Of a stretch of DNA of 64,000 bases, positions 8,454 to 21,530 are shown piece after piece. This stretch comes from Oceanobacillus sp. HTM 045. GTDB lineage: Bacteria; Pseudomonadota; Alphaproteobacteria; Rhodobacterales; Rhodobacteraceae. Numbering within the stretch: position 1 is the stretch's first letter; each line of letters opens with the position of its first letter. The position numbers and the translations under genes are program-made. Location: assembly GCA_009733745.1 (NCBI GenBank), contig WNWL01000001.1, positions 620,001 through 684,000 of the forward strand, in the 5' to 3' direction. The notes beneath the pieces are model-generated. The model searched no databases, was not told the origin of the DNA, and was given only the letters and a program-made list of their open reading frames with translations.

Positions 8454-9164
8454 GGATGCTCGGTTTGGATCGCCCTCAAAGCTGAACCGTAGCTGCGACG
8501 ACGGGCTGCTTCAGGCTTGGATCGGTCATTTTCTGCGCGTAGCATGAACGACCGCTATGGGCCGTTCGCGTCAATCCAGCAACCCGCCGTCCTCCAACCC
8601 GCCGCCCCCTCACCGCAGCGTCAGGGTCCGGCTTGCCGCGTCCTGCCTGCCGGAGTAGAGCGCGTTCGCGCTTGACAGGGTCGAGTTTCGGCTCGAAGCG
8701 GCGGTCGAGTTGCCAGGCGTGGCCGAATTCCTCGCGGCCGGGGTAGATGCCGGCCTTCATGCCGGCGAGCCACGCGGTGCCGAGCGCGGTGGCCTCCTGC
8801 ACGCTGCGGCCCTCGTGGCGCGGATGAGCGAGCTGATGCTGCTCCGCGGCGCCCCACGGTCAGGTTGCCTCGCCGGGGCTGCGGCCGAAGGCGATTTTCG
8901 GGTGCAGTTCCACATGGGGCGCCGCATGCGCTCCCCCCGGGTGGGATACGGGCATTCGTTGCGCGGTGAACCATCGACCGCAATGGTGACGGAAGAGGTA
9001 TTGCCGCCTGCTGGCCGTCGGCGCTCCGAACACGGATATGGATGCCCGGCAAGCTGATGAGCTGCGGTTGCACGCCTTCGGTGGCGCAGGCTCAAGCGCA
9101 CCCGGATCACAGCCGGCATGGCTTTCGCAAATGGTCCGGGGACAGCTTGCCCGCACCGCCCACC
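8454..9164. other. Gene-free interval holding a decayed glpK fragment
   Basis: This 711-base interval lies between the OLD gene and the LysR gene. Apart from the glpK-derived segment at 8605-8802 it contains no frame I can recognise. The high-GC stretch 8803-9164 is open in several frames but shows no domain motif. Confidence 0.5.
8605..8802 (-). pseudogene. Fragment of a glycerol kinase gene (3' end), frameshifted
   Basis: These 198 bases match the 3' end of the intact glpK (10937-11133) at roughly 90% identity. They encode the C-terminal GlpK segment from QEATALGTAWLAG to LDPVKRER. One extra base in the run after that point (AGAGCGCG versus AGAGCCG) shifts the frame before the normal end. 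Homology stops abruptly at 8802, so the rest of the gene is absent. The divergence is too high for a very recent duplication. It may be a relic of a second glpK allele or of a recombination at the glpK 3' end. Confidence 0.85.
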
Positions 9165-10052
9165 TCAGTCGAGGTCGGCAGCAAGCCCGGCCGCAAGGGC
9201 CATGATCCGCCTGATCCGGGCGCTCGGCATGCGGCCGCGGCGACAGATCGACCACAACTCGTGATAGCGGCGCTTTGGCAGGGTCACGATGTTCAGCCGG
9301 TCCGCGTGAGGGAACGCCTCGATGCCGCTGCGCGGAAGCAGCGTGTAGCCGATGCCTTCCGCGACCGGCGACGGGATCTGGCCGATCTGGTTGACGTAGC
9401 TTCGAACTTTCAACCGGTCCGCGCCGGTGAAGCTCTCGGGGAAATTCAGCGAGAACAGATCGTTGGCGTAGCTGTAGCCATCCGGATGCGCGATGAAGCC
9501 GAGCGCCTCGAGGTCCTCGAAACGCAATGCACCTTCGACGCCCGTCGGCAGCACGAGGCAAAGCTCCTCCCGGCCGATGCGGACCGCGTCGATCCGCGGG
9601 TGCTGCGGGTCTTCCGAGACGACGCCGAGATCGAAGGCGCCATCGAGGATGCCGGCGAGGACGCGAGCCTGGGGTGCGGCTTCTACATGGATCGACAGGC
9701 GGGGTGCGTTCCGCATCAGCTCGATGGCGCGCGGATAGAAGAGCATTGCGAAGCTTCCGGAGCAGGCAACGCGCAGTTCACCGGCATCCGGGTCGTCCTT
9801 CGCGATCTCGTCGCGCAATGACCGCTCCTCGGCGCGGCGGGAGAGCCCGAGGACGCGCAGCTTCTCCCCGGCCGCCGTCAGGGTGAAGCTCTTGCCGTCC
9901 TGCGAGATCAGCTTCTGTCCCAACTGGCGCTCGAGCTTGCGCAGATGCTGGGAGACACCGGGCTGGGTCATGTTCAGCCGTTCGGCGGCGCGGGTGAAAT
10001 GCCCTTCCTCGGCGAGGACGGTGAAGCTTTCGATCCAGGTGGCGTTGAGCAT
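9165..10052 (-). CDS. LysR-family transcriptional regulator
   Basis: A 295-residue LysR-type regulator. The N-terminal winged helix-turn-helix (about residues 1-60) carries the typical FTRAAERLNMTQPGVSQHLRKLE pattern, here spanning residues 19-41. The remainder is a periplasmic-binding-protein-like effector domain. It is divergently transcribed from the VOC-family gene at 10154, the usual arrangement in which a LysR protein controls its neighbour and itself. The 101-base spacer contains an ideal LysR-type dyad. The inducer is unknown. Confidence 0.9.
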   Translation of the reverse strand: MLNATWIESFTVLAEEGHFTRAAERLNMTQPGVSQHLRKLERQLGQKLISQDGKSFTLTAAGEKLRVLGLSRRAEERSLRDEIAKDDPDAGELRVACSGSFAMLFYPRAIELMRNAPRLSIHVEAAPQARVLAGILDGAFDLGVVSEDPQHPRIDAVRIGREELCLVLPTGVEGALRFEDLEALGFIAHPDGYSYANDLFSLNFPESFTGADRLKVRSYVNQIGQIPSPVAEGIGYTLLPRSGIEAFPHADRLNIVTLPKRRYHELWSICRRGRMPSARIRRIMALAAGLAADLD

Positions 10053-10084
10053 GTTTCATAACGTCACGTTTGAATAATGATGCC

Positions 10085-10101
10085 ATATGATAATTTCATA
10101 T
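10085..10101. promoter_or_regulatory. Probable LysR operator (T-N11-A dyad)
   Basis: ATATGA (10085-10090), 5-base spacer, TCATAT (10096-10101): a perfect inverted repeat containing T-N11-A centred in the spacer between the LysR gene and the VOC gene. It sits 52 bases before the VOC start and 32 bases before the regulator start, as expected for shared control. Confidence 0.65.
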
Positions 10102-10153
10102 TCGCGATCTGCCTGTCTACATCTCCGGCAACACCAGGCGACAGGAGATCGGC

Positions 10154-10651
10154 ATGACATCGACACCCCGCACGTTTTCGCATATCGGCCTGTCCGTTCC
10201 GGACCTCGACAGCGCCGTGAAGTTCTACTCCGAAGTCATGGGCTTCTACGTGCTCATGCAGCCGAGCGAGGTCGTCGAGGACGACAGCGCGATCGGCATG
10301 ATGTGTACCGATGTGTTCGGGCCGGGCTGGCAGAAGCTGAGGATCGCTCACCTCTCCACCGGTGACGGTATCGGCATCGAGTTGTTCGAGTTCGCCGGCA
10401 ACCACGCCCCGGAGGACAACTTCGTCTTCCGCAGGCACGGCACCTTTCACTTCGCCATTCAGGATCCGGACCTCGAAGGGCTGCTCGAGAAGATCGTCGC
10501 GGCCGGTGGCAAGCAGCGCATGCCGGTGCGCGAGTACTTCCCCGGCGAGAAGCCCTACCGCATGGTCTATGTGGAGGATCCGTTCGGGATCATTTTCGAG
10601 CTCTACAGCCACAGCTACGAACTGACCTATTCCGCCGGTGCATATTCCTGA
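10154..10651 (+). CDS. VOC/glyoxalase superfamily protein
   Basis: A 165-residue single-subunit vicinal-oxygen-chelate protein. The two beta-alpha-beta-beta-beta modules are visible, with the first metal-ligand His in FSHIGLSVPDLD (His10), a second in HFAIQDPD, and a Glu in GIIFELYSHSYE. Family members are lyases, isomerases or extradiol dioxygenases that use a divalent metal. The ATG has AGGAG eight bases upstream. It is the apparent target of the divergent LysR regulator. The pair lies between the glpK fragment and intact glpK, with no evident link to glycerol use. The substrate is unknown. Confidence 0.85.
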   Translation: MTSTPRTFSHIGLSVPDLDSAVKFYSEVMGFYVLMQPSEVVEDDSAIGMMCTDVFGPGWQKLRIAHLSTGDGIGIELFEFAGNHAPEDNFVFRRHGTFHFAIQDPDLEGLLEKIVAAGGKQRMPVREYFPGEKPYRMVYVEDPFGIIFELYSHSYELTYSAGAYS

Positions 10652-10941
10652 TCTTGCCTGCCGCTCCGGGCGATTGGGTCCGGAGCGGCAGTTATCGCGG
10701 GGTCCGGGTCGAGGCGGGTGACTGTCACCCGGTACGCGATGTCGGTGAACGACTCCGCCGGGACCAGACGCGGGACTTGGCGCAGAGGCCCGATGCGTCG
10801 ACGGTCAACGCCCGCAAGGTGGCGCTCGCGCCACCGGTGGAGACGGCGGATGGTTGCTGATCCCCGCTCTTCGGACCTTCCGCTCCGGCGACTACGCCGT
10901 GCGCCCGTTCACCCGGCCTTCCGGCTCCTTGTGGAACCCCC

Positions 10942-12429
<1,488 letters not shown>

Positions 12430-12465
12430 ACGGCACCTCCCCTGGTCTTCCCGGCATCCTGTCGC

Positions 12466-14010
12466 TTATTCGGCGGCCTGGCTAAGGTGAGGCCCGTGCT
12501 CGGCCAGCCATTCGTCGAGGCGGTTCTTCTCCGCGTCCGACACCCTAAGGCCCAGCTTCGTCCGCCGCCAGAGGATATCGTCGGCGGTGCGCGCCCATTC
12601 CCGCGCGGCGAGCCAGCGCACCTCGCGCTCGGAGAGGCCGGCGCCGAAATCGGCGCCGAGATCGGCGGCGGAAGCAGCGCCGCCGAGGAGGGTTGCGGCC
12701 TCGGTGCCGTAGGCCCGCACGAGGCGGAGCGCGGTCGCGGCATCGAGGAAGGGGTGGTCTTCGCGCAGCTTCGCCACCAGTGCGGCGACGCCGTCAACGG
12801 GGAAGTCGCCGCCGGGCAGCGGCGCGCCGGCCGTCCATGCGCCGGGCAGGGCGTCGAACCAGGGCGCGATCTTCGCCAGCGCCTGCTCGGCGAGGCGGCG
12901 GTAGGTGGTGATCTTGCCGCCGAACACGTTGAGGAGCGGCGCGCCGCCCGCGTCGTCCACCTTGAGGACGTAGTCGCGGGTCGCCTTGGTGGCCGAGGAC
13001 GCGCCGTCGTCGTAGAGCGGGCGGACGCCGGAATAGGTCCAGACGATGTCGTCCCGTTCGACCGGCTTGCGGAAATACTCCGACACCGCGCCGCGGAGGT
13101 AGTCAGCCTCCGCCTCGGTGCAGTGGGCGGTCGAGGGGTCGTCGTCGTGGTCGGCATCGGTGGTGCCGATCAGGGTGAAATCGGTCTGGTAGGGGATCGC
13201 GAAGACGATCCGCCCGTCCGGGTTCTGGAAGATGTAGGCCCGGTCGTGGTCGAACAGCTTGCGCGTGACGATATGCGAGCCGCGCACGAGGCGGATGGTG
13301 GCCGGGCTGTTGGAGCCCACCACGCCCTTGAGGATGCGGTCCACCCACGGGCCGCCGGCATTGACGATGCAGCGGGCGCGGACCTCGCGGGTGGTGTCCG
13401 TCGCGAGGTCGCGGAGCGTGACGGTCCAGCCCTCCGCATCGCGGGTCGCCTTCTCGCAGCAGGTGCGGGTGAGGATCTCGGCACCCTTCGCGGCGGCGTC
13501 GCGGGCGTTGAGGACGACGAGGCGGGAATCCTCGACCCAGCAGTCGGAATACTCGAAGCCCTTCACCAGGTCGTCGCGCAGCGGCGCCCCGGCGGGGTCG
13601 GTGCGCAGGTTCAGCGTCTTCGTCGCCGGGAGGATCTTCCGCCCGCCGAGATGGTCGTAGATGAACAGGCCGAGCCGCAGCAGCCATGCCGGGCGCAGGC
13701 CCCTGTGGTGGGGCAGGACGAAGCGCAGCGGCCAGGAGATGTGCGGCATGGCCGAGAGCAGCACCTCGCGCTCCTTCAGCGCCTCGCGCACGAGGCGGAA
13801 CTCGTAGTACTCGAGATAGCGCAGCCCGCCGTGGAACAGCTTGGTCGAGGCCGAGGAGGTCGCCTGCGCGAGGTCGGCCTGCTCGCAGAGAATCACCTTC
13901 AGGCCCCGCCCGGCGGCGTCGCGGGCGATGCCGCAGCCGTTGATCCCGCCGCCGATGATCAGAATATCGGCAGAGTCCCGGGGGGTGGACGGGGTTTCGG
14001 ATGAACTCAT
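12466..14010 (-). CDS. glpD: Aerobic glycerol-3-phosphate dehydrogenase
   Basis: A 514-residue FAD enzyme that oxidises glycerol 3-phosphate to dihydroxyacetone phosphate and passes electrons to quinone at the inner membrane. The Rossmann motif ILIIGGGINGCGIARDAAGRG is at residues 16-36, followed by the family segments STKLFHGGLRYLE and FGGKITTYRRLAEQAL. The start overlaps the stop of glpR by the ATGA tetranucleotide, so translation is coupled. glpK lies just downstream. Length and motifs are normal for the family. Confidence 0.97.
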   Translation of the reverse strand: MSSSETPSTPRDSADILIIGGGINGCGIARDAAGRGLKVILCEQADLAQATSSASTKLFHGGLRYLEYYEFRLVREALKEREVLLSAMPHISWPLRFVLPHHRGLRPAWLLRLGLFIYDHLGGRKILPATKTLNLRTDPAGAPLRDDLVKGFEYSDCWVEDSRLVVLNARDAAAKGAEILTRTCCEKATRDAEGWTVTLRDLATDTTREVRARCIVNAGGPWVDRILKGVVGSNSPATIRLVRGSHIVTRKLFDHDRAYIFQNPDGRIVFAIPYQTDFTLIGTTDADHDDDPSTAHCTEAEADYLRGAVSEYFRKPVERDDIVWTYSGVRPLYDDGASSATKATRDYVLKVDDAGGAPLLNVFGGKITTYRRLAEQALAKIAPWFDALPGAWTAGAPLPGGDFPVDGVAALVAKLREDHPFLDAATALRLVRAYGTEAATLLGGAASAADLGADFGAGLSEREVRWLAAREWARTADDILWRRTKLGLRVSDAEKNRLDEWLAEHGPHLSQAAE

Positions 14011-14804
14011 CCCGAAGTTGCCTCTCGATTGGGCAGTTCGGCCGCGCCCGCAATTTCCAGCATCACGTCGGCCGCGTTGCAGATCTCCACGAAGGGGTCG
14101 GGCGGGGGCGCGTCCATCACCACCATGTCGAGCTGCGAGACATGGGCAATGCGCACCGGCGCGGTGCGCTCGAACTTGGAGACGTCGGCGACCAGGATCG
14201 ACTGGCGCGCGTTCTCCAGGATGGCGCGGGCGACCTGCACCTCGCGGTAGTCGAAGTCGAGGATCGAGCCGTCATGGTCGAGCGCCGAGGTGCCGATCAC
14301 AGCGTAGTCCACCTTGAACTGGCGGATGAAGTCCACCGTGGCCTCGCCGACGATGCCGCCATCGGTCTGCCGGACCACGCCGCCGGCGAGGATCAGCTCC
14401 TTCGACGGGGCACCCGAAAGGATGTTTACGACATTGATATTGTTGGTAATTACCACGAGGCCCTTGTGGTGGTAGAGCGACCGGGCGACCTGTTCGGTGG
14501 TGGTGCCGATATTGATGAAGAGCGAGCAGTTCTCGGGGATGTGCCGCGCCGCGGCCTCGCCGATCCGGATCTTCTGCTCGGCCGCCAGCGCGCGGCGCTG
14601 CTCGTAGCCCACGTTGGAGACCGAGCGCGCCGGCACCGCGCCGCCGTGGACGCGGGCGAGCAGGCCGCGCTGGCAGAGCTCGTTCAGGTCCTTGCGGATG
14701 GTCTGCGGCGTGACGTCGAACTCGGCGGCCAGCTCCTCCACGACGACGCGGCCAGACGCCCGTGCGGCGGCGATGATCCGGCTCTGTCGGGAAGATATCT
14801 CCAT
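14007..14804 (-). CDS. glpR: DeoR-family repressor of glycerol metabolism
   Basis: A 265-residue DeoR-type regulator. The N-terminal helix-turn-helix (residues 1-57) includes the family pattern VDELA-like VEELAAEFDVTPQTIRKDLN, here residues 22-41. The effector domain contains the sugar-phosphate-binding IGTTTEQVA and the NNINV pattern. It is the first gene of glpR-glpD-glpK and divergent from the importer operon, so it most likely represses both in the absence of glycerol 3-phosphate. That role is inferred from family and position. Confidence 0.93.
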   Translation of the reverse strand: MEISSRQSRIIAAARASGRVVVEELAAEFDVTPQTIRKDLNELCQRGLLARVHGGAVPARSVSNVGYEQRRALAAEQKIRIGEAAARHIPENCSLFINIGTTTEQVARSLYHHKGLVVITNNINVVNILSGAPSKELILAGGVVRQTDGGIVGEATVDFIRQFKVDYAVIGTSALDHDGSILDFDYREVQVARAILENARQSILVADVSKFERTAPVRIAHVSQLDMVVMDAPPPDPFVEICNAADVMLEIAGAAELPNREATSG

Positions 14805-14891
14805 AAGCTCCAGCCATGTCCCGGCGCCCCGGCCAAAGCGGCCGGCGCCTGCGGGACAGGTTTATCCATTTTCACTTGACGCGCAACCGGG

Positions 14892-14902
14892 TTTCGTTCG
14901 AA
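14892..14902. promoter_or_regulatory. Possible GlpR operator half-site
   Basis: TTTCGTTCGAA in the glpR-glpV spacer resembles the TTCGW core of known DeoR-family GlpR operators (E. coli ATGTTCGWT half-sites). A TTGACG at 14876-14881 is a candidate -35 box. Only one convincing half-site is seen. Confidence 0.3.
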
Positions 14903-14931
14903 GGTCATCGGACAACAATGGGAGGAACCTC

Positions 14932-16674
<1,743 letters not shown>

Positions 16675-16691
16675 GTCCTCCCAGGCCCTGT

Positions 16692-16720
16692 CCGGAGGGG
16701 CGGCTGCGCCCCTCCGGTTT
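16692..16720 (+). terminator. Stem-loop between glpV and glpS
   Basis: CCGGAGGGGCG (16692-16702), tetraloop GCTG, CGCCCCTCCGG (16707-16717), then TTT. A perfect 11-bp stem. It is probably a partial terminator or 3'-end stabiliser that sets the ratio of binding protein to transporter. Confidence 0.65.
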
Positions 16721-16805
16721 CGACATCCCCCGGCAACGAGCGGAGCCCTGGTCGGCGGGATTGCACCCGCTGAATGGTCCGCCCTACGCGAGAGAACGGC
16801 CCGAC

Positions 16806-17894
16806 ATGACGCTGGAGTTCCGCAACGTGGTCAAGCAGGTGGGTGCGGAGACGCATATCCACGAGACCTCGCTCGAGCTGTGGCGCGAGGGGTTCAACGT
16901 GCTGCTGGGCACGACGCTTTCCGGCAAGACGACGCTGATGCAGCTCATGGCCGGGCTGGAGGCGCCGACCGCGGGCGAGGTGTGGTTCGACGGCAGGAAC
17001 GTCACCGGCACCGCGACGCGCAAGCGAAACGTGGCGATGGTCCACCAGCAGTTCATCAACTACCCGAACATGTCGGTCTACGAGAACATCGCCTCGCCGC
17101 TGAAGGTGGCGGGCATGAAGAGGGCCGAGATCCGCCGCAGGGTGGAGGAGGCGGCGGAGCTGATGAAACTCGGCCCGATGCTGAAGCGCCGGCCGAACGA
17201 GCTTTCCGGCGGGCAGCAGCAGCGCACCGCGCTCGCCCGCGCCATCGTCAAGGACAGCGACCTCGTGCTGCTCGACGAGCCGCTGGCCAACCTGGACTAC
17301 AAGCTGCGCGAGGAATTGCGCGAGGAACTGCCGCGGATCTTCGCCGGGCGCGGCTCGGTGGTGGTCTACGCGACGACCGAGCCGATGGAGGCGCTGCTGC
17401 TCGGCGGGCACACCGCCACGCTGCACGAGGGCCGGGTGACGCAGTACGGCCCGACCGCGGAGGTCTACCGCCGGCCGGCCGACCTGCTGACCGCGCAGGT
17501 CTTCTCCGACCCGCCGATCAACATCGCGCCGGCGGTCAAGCGCAAGGGCAGGGTGCGCCTCGCGGAAGGGGGCGAGGGAGCCGAGGGGGCGGACTGGCCC
17601 GCCGCCGGCCCCATCGCCGCCGCGCCGGACGGGGACTACACCGTTGCCATCCGCCCGCACCATGTCAGCCCGCGCTCGTCTGGCGAGGGCGCGGCCGAGG
17701 TGCAGGTCGCCGGCACGGTGCTGGTGACGGAGCTGTCCGGGTCCGAGAGCGTCGCCCATTTCCGCCTCGGCGAGCGGGCCTGGGTATCGCAGAGCCACGG
17801 CGTGCACCCGTTCCGCACGGGCGAGCGCCACGATTTCCATTTCGACCCGTCGCGCTGCCTCTATTTCGGCGCGGACGGAAGGCTGGTGGCCTGA
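16806..17894 (+). CDS. glpS: Glycerol ABC transporter ATP-binding subunit with degenerate H-loop
   Basis: A 362-residue sugar-type ABC ATPase with a C-terminal regulatory domain. Walker A is GTTLSGKT (35-42), signature LSGGQ (133-137) and Walker B LLDEP (Asp157, Glu158). The switch His expected in T-H-D-Q is replaced by Thr191 (ATTEP). Paired with GlpT, which has a normal H-loop but no LSGGQ, this gives one canonical and one degenerate ATP site. The upstream in-frame extension to 16761 is not family-like. The ATG at 16806 is preceded by GAGAGAA. It is the first gene after the glpV hairpin, and its stop is one base before the glpT start. Confidence 0.92.
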   Translation: MTLEFRNVVKQVGAETHIHETSLELWREGFNVLLGTTLSGKTTLMQLMAGLEAPTAGEVWFDGRNVTGTATRKRNVAMVHQQFINYPNMSVYENIASPLKVAGMKRAEIRRRVEEAAELMKLGPMLKRRPNELSGGQQQRTALARAIVKDSDLVLLDEPLANLDYKLREELREELPRIFAGRGSVVVYATTEPMEALLLGGHTATLHEGRVTQYGPTAEVYRRPADLLTAQVFSDPPINIAPAVKRKGRVRLAEGGEGAEGADWPAAGPIAAAPDGDYTVAIRPHHVSPRSSGEGAAEVQVAGTVLVTELSGSESVAHFRLGERAWVSQSHGVHPFRTGERHDFHFDPSRCLYFGADGRLVA

Positions 17895-17895
17895 C

Positions 17896-18971
17896 ATGGC
17901 ACGGATCACGCTCGACGCGCTTCGCCACTCCTACATGCCCGACCCGCAGGGCGACGAGGACTTCGCCCTCAAGCGGGTGGACCTCGACTGGGACGATGGC
18001 GGCGCCTACGCGCTGCTCGGCCCCTCGGGCTGCGGCAAGACCACGCTGCTGAACATCATCTCCGGCCTGCTCGCGCCGACCGAGGGACGGATCCTGTTCG
18101 ACGGCGAGGACGTGACCCACGCGCCGCCCGACCGGCGCAACATCGCGCAGGTGTTCCAGTTCCCGGTGATCTACGACACCATGACGGTCTACGAGAACCT
18201 CGCCTTCCCGCTGCGCAACCGCGGCGTGGCGGCGGGCGAGATCGACGCGCGGGTGCGCGAGATCGCCGAGATGCTGGAGCTGACCGACAGCCTGAGGAAC
18301 CGCGCCCGCGGGCTGACGGCGGACGGCAAGCAGAAGATCTCGCTCGGCCGCGGGCTGGTGCGTGACGACGTCAACGTGATCATGTTCGACGAGCCGCTGA
18401 CGGTGATCGACCCGCACCTGAAATGGGTGCTGCGCTCCAAGCTGAAGGAGCTGCACCAGCGGATCAGCCGGACGATGATCTACGTCACCCACGACCAGAC
18501 CGAGGCGCTGACCTTCGCCGACCAGGTGGTGGTGATGGAACAGGGGCAGGTGGTGCAGGTCGGCACGCCGGTCGAGCTGTTCGAGAAGCCCGCGCATACC
18601 TTCGTCGGTCATTTCATCGGCTCGCCCGGCATGAACGTGCTGCCGGCGGCGCTGGCGAGCGGGGCGGCCTATTTCATGGGCTGGCCGGTCGAGACCGCGG
18701 CGCTGGCGCCGGAGGCGTCGGGCCGGATCGAGATCGGCGTGCGCCCCGAGTTCGTCTCGCTGGCCGGCGCGGGCGAGGAGGGCATTCCCGCCCATGTCCA
18801 CAAGGTCTCCGATGCGGGGCGCTACCGCATCGTCGAGACGAAGGCGGGCGAGAGCACGATCAACATGCTGCTCGGCGAGGAGCACGACGTGCCGGAGGGC
18901 GAGGTGCGCCTCGCCTTCGAGCCGGCGCGCACCCGGATCTACGCCGACGGCTGGCTGGCGGAGGGCGCGTG

Positions 18972-18972
<1 letters not shown>
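17896..18972 (+). CDS. glpT: Glycerol ABC transporter ATP-binding subunit with degenerate signature motif
   Basis: A 358-residue ABC ATPase. Walker A is GPSGCGKT (42-49), Walker B MFDEP (Asp165, Glu166), and the H-loop VTHDQ (His199) is intact. The LSGGQ signature is replaced by LTADGKQ (140-146). It would heterodimerise with GlpS. The N-terminal domain is followed by a TOBE-like regulatory domain (about 240-358). The stop codon overlaps the glpP start (TGATG), so the transporter genes are translationally coupled. The name follows the Rhizobium glpSTPQUV nomenclature and should not be confused with the E. coli glycerol-3-phosphate antiporter GlpT. Confidence 0.92.
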
Positions 18973-19850
<878 letters not shown>

Positions 19851-19851
19851 G

Positions 19852-20733
19852 ATGCGCGCGAAATGGCTCGTCCCCGCCTTCTACATCCTGTTCATGATGG
19901 TGCCGATCTACTGGCTCCTGAACATGAGCTTCAAGAGCACCAACGAGATCCTCGGCGGGTTCAGCCCGTTCCCGGCGGAGTTCACGCTCGACAACTACTC
20001 CGACATCCTCTGCGGCATCCCGGACGTGTGGGGCGGCGCGGTTGCGGCGGGTTGCGACACGAGCTGGATCTGGGGTTACGTCAACTCGCTGCTCTATGTC
20101 TCGATCAACACGCTGATATCCGTGTCGGTCGCGCTGCCGGCGGCCTATGCCTTCTCGCGCTACCGCTTCACCGGCGACAAGCACCTGTTCTTCTGGCTCC
20201 TGACCAACCGCATGGCGCCGCCGGCGGTGTTCGCGCTCCCGTTCTACCAGCTCTATTCCGGCATGCCGCTGTTCTGGCCGCTGACCGAGCTCTACCCTGG
20301 CCAGGAGGTGCTGTTCGATACGCATATCGCGGTCGCGCTGGCGCACTGCCTGTTCAACATCCCGCTGGCGGTGTGGATCCTGGAGGGGTTCATGTCCGGC
20401 GTGCCGAAGGAGCTGGACGAGACCGCGAAGGTGGACGGCTATTCCTTCCCCGCCTTCTTCTTCCGGATCTTCCTGCCGAACATCAAGGCGGGGGTCGGCG
20501 TGGCGGCGTTCTTCTGCTTCATGTTCTCGTGGGTGGAGCTTCTGCTGGCCAAGAACCTGACCGCCGTGGAGGCCAAGCCCATCGCCGCGGTGATGACCAA
20601 GACGGCATCCTCCTCGGGGTACGAGCTGGGGCTGCTGGCCGCGGCGGGCTGCCTGACCATCGTGCCCGGCGCCATCGTGATCTGGTTCGTGCGCAACTAC
20701 ATCGCCAAGGGCTTCGCCCTCGGGCGGGTCTGA
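19852..20733 (+). CDS. glpQ: Glycerol ABC transporter permease
   Basis: A 293-residue MalG-type permease with about six transmembrane segments. The EAA loop reads ELDETAKVDGYSFPAFF (about residues 187-203). It pairs with GlpP to form the membrane channel. A large periplasmic loop with two Cys (CGIPD…GCDTS, residues 55-70) follows the first membrane segment. It starts one base after the glpP stop. Confidence 0.92.
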   Translation: MRAKWLVPAFYILFMMVPIYWLLNMSFKSTNEILGGFSPFPAEFTLDNYSDILCGIPDVWGGAVAAGCDTSWIWGYVNSLLYVSINTLISVSVALPAAYAFSRYRFTGDKHLFFWLLTNRMAPPAVFALPFYQLYSGMPLFWPLTELYPGQEVLFDTHIAVALAHCLFNIPLAVWILEGFMSGVPKELDETAKVDGYSFPAFFFRIFLPNIKAGVGVAAFFCFMFSWVELLLAKNLTAVEAKPIAAVMTKTASSSGYELGLLAAAGCLTIVPGAIVIWFVRNYIAKGFALGRV

Positions 20734-20745
20734 CGGGAGGAAGCG

Positions 20746-21216
20746 ATGACGGACGGCGTTTCCAATGCTCCCACCGCAGCCCGCTACGGCAACCGGCGCG
20801 CGGCGCTGGTCCTCGTCGGGGTGACGCTCATCGCGATCCTCGGGATCGCCGCGTGGCTCTACATTGAGGCGGTCGCCTGTGCGGGGGAAGAGGCGCTGAC
20901 CTCCCGGAAGGCCGACCAGTGCATCAACAAGTACCTGACCGGCACCTGGATGGCCTGGACCTGGCAGACGATGGCGTTCTTCGTCTTCATCGCCTTCTGC
21001 ATCGTGCTGATGGGGGCGCTTGAGCTGCGCCGGCCGGGCGGCGCGCCGCGGCGTGGCATCCTCGGGCTCGACACCACGCGGGGCGACCGGCTGTTCATCT
21101 CGATCCTCGGCTCCATCGTGATCCTGCTGCTCTGGCTCGGGATCATGGGAACGCCGCTCTGGGGCGGGCTCGGCATCGCCGCCGCCTGGACCGCGCTGGT
21201 GTTCTGGAAGGTCTGA
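20746..21216 (+). CDS. glpU: Small membrane protein of the glycerol transport operon (DUF2160-like)
   Basis: A 156-residue membrane protein with about four hydrophobic segments (near 22-44, 66-88, 112-131 and 135-156). It corresponds by position and size to GlpU, a membrane protein of unknown function found with this transporter family. GGGAGG lies upstream of the ATG, 13 bases after glpQ. It may be an accessory subunit; no catalytic motif is seen. Confidence 0.82.
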   Translation: MTDGVSNAPTAARYGNRRAALVLVGVTLIAILGIAAWLYIEAVACAGEEALTSRKADQCINKYLTGTWMAWTWQTMAFFVFIAFCIVLMGALELRRPGGAPRRGILGLDTTRGDRLFISILGSIVILLLWLGIMGTPLWGGLGIAAAWTALVFWKV

Positions 21217-21263
21217 GGTTGCGCCCCCCGGCAAGGCCGGGGAGCGGCGTCTCGCTAAGGGAA

Positions 21264-21530
21264 TTACTGCTGCGGCAAGACGTTGATCGCGAGGATCGTC
21301 GACATGTCGCCTTCGGTGCCGGTGAACTGCACCTGCACCTTGTCGCCGGCCTTCAGGCCCGCGGGCAGCTCGACCTTCGAGCCGGCATAGGTGACGACCG
21401 ACTTGTCCGAGAGAATAATCGTCTTGGCGATCGGGTCATGCTTGACCACCAGCGCGTCGAACCGGTCGGCTGCGAGGGCAGGGGTGGCGAAGGCGGTGCA
21501 GAACGCGGCGGCGTAGAGGGCAGTTCTCAT
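21264..21530 (-). CDS. Small secreted protein, DUF1344-like
   Basis: An 88-residue protein with a clear signal peptide (residues 1-21, ending ATPALA-A). The mature part is a short all-beta domain (HDPIAKTIILSDKSVV, LKAGDKVQVQF) resembling the DUF1344 OB-like family. It is convergent with the end of the glycerol operon. A periplasmic location is expected; the function is unknown. Confidence 0.7.
   Translation of the reverse strand: MRTALYAAAFCTAFATPALAADRFDALVVKHDPIAKTIILSDKSVVTYAGSKVELPAGLKAGDKVQVQFTGTEGDMSTILAINVLPQQ

Noticed and set aside
8476-8802. Intact small gene overlapping the glpK fragment
   Set aside because: The frame is the broken glpK tail followed by out-of-frame sequence; there is no start signal and no independent motif.
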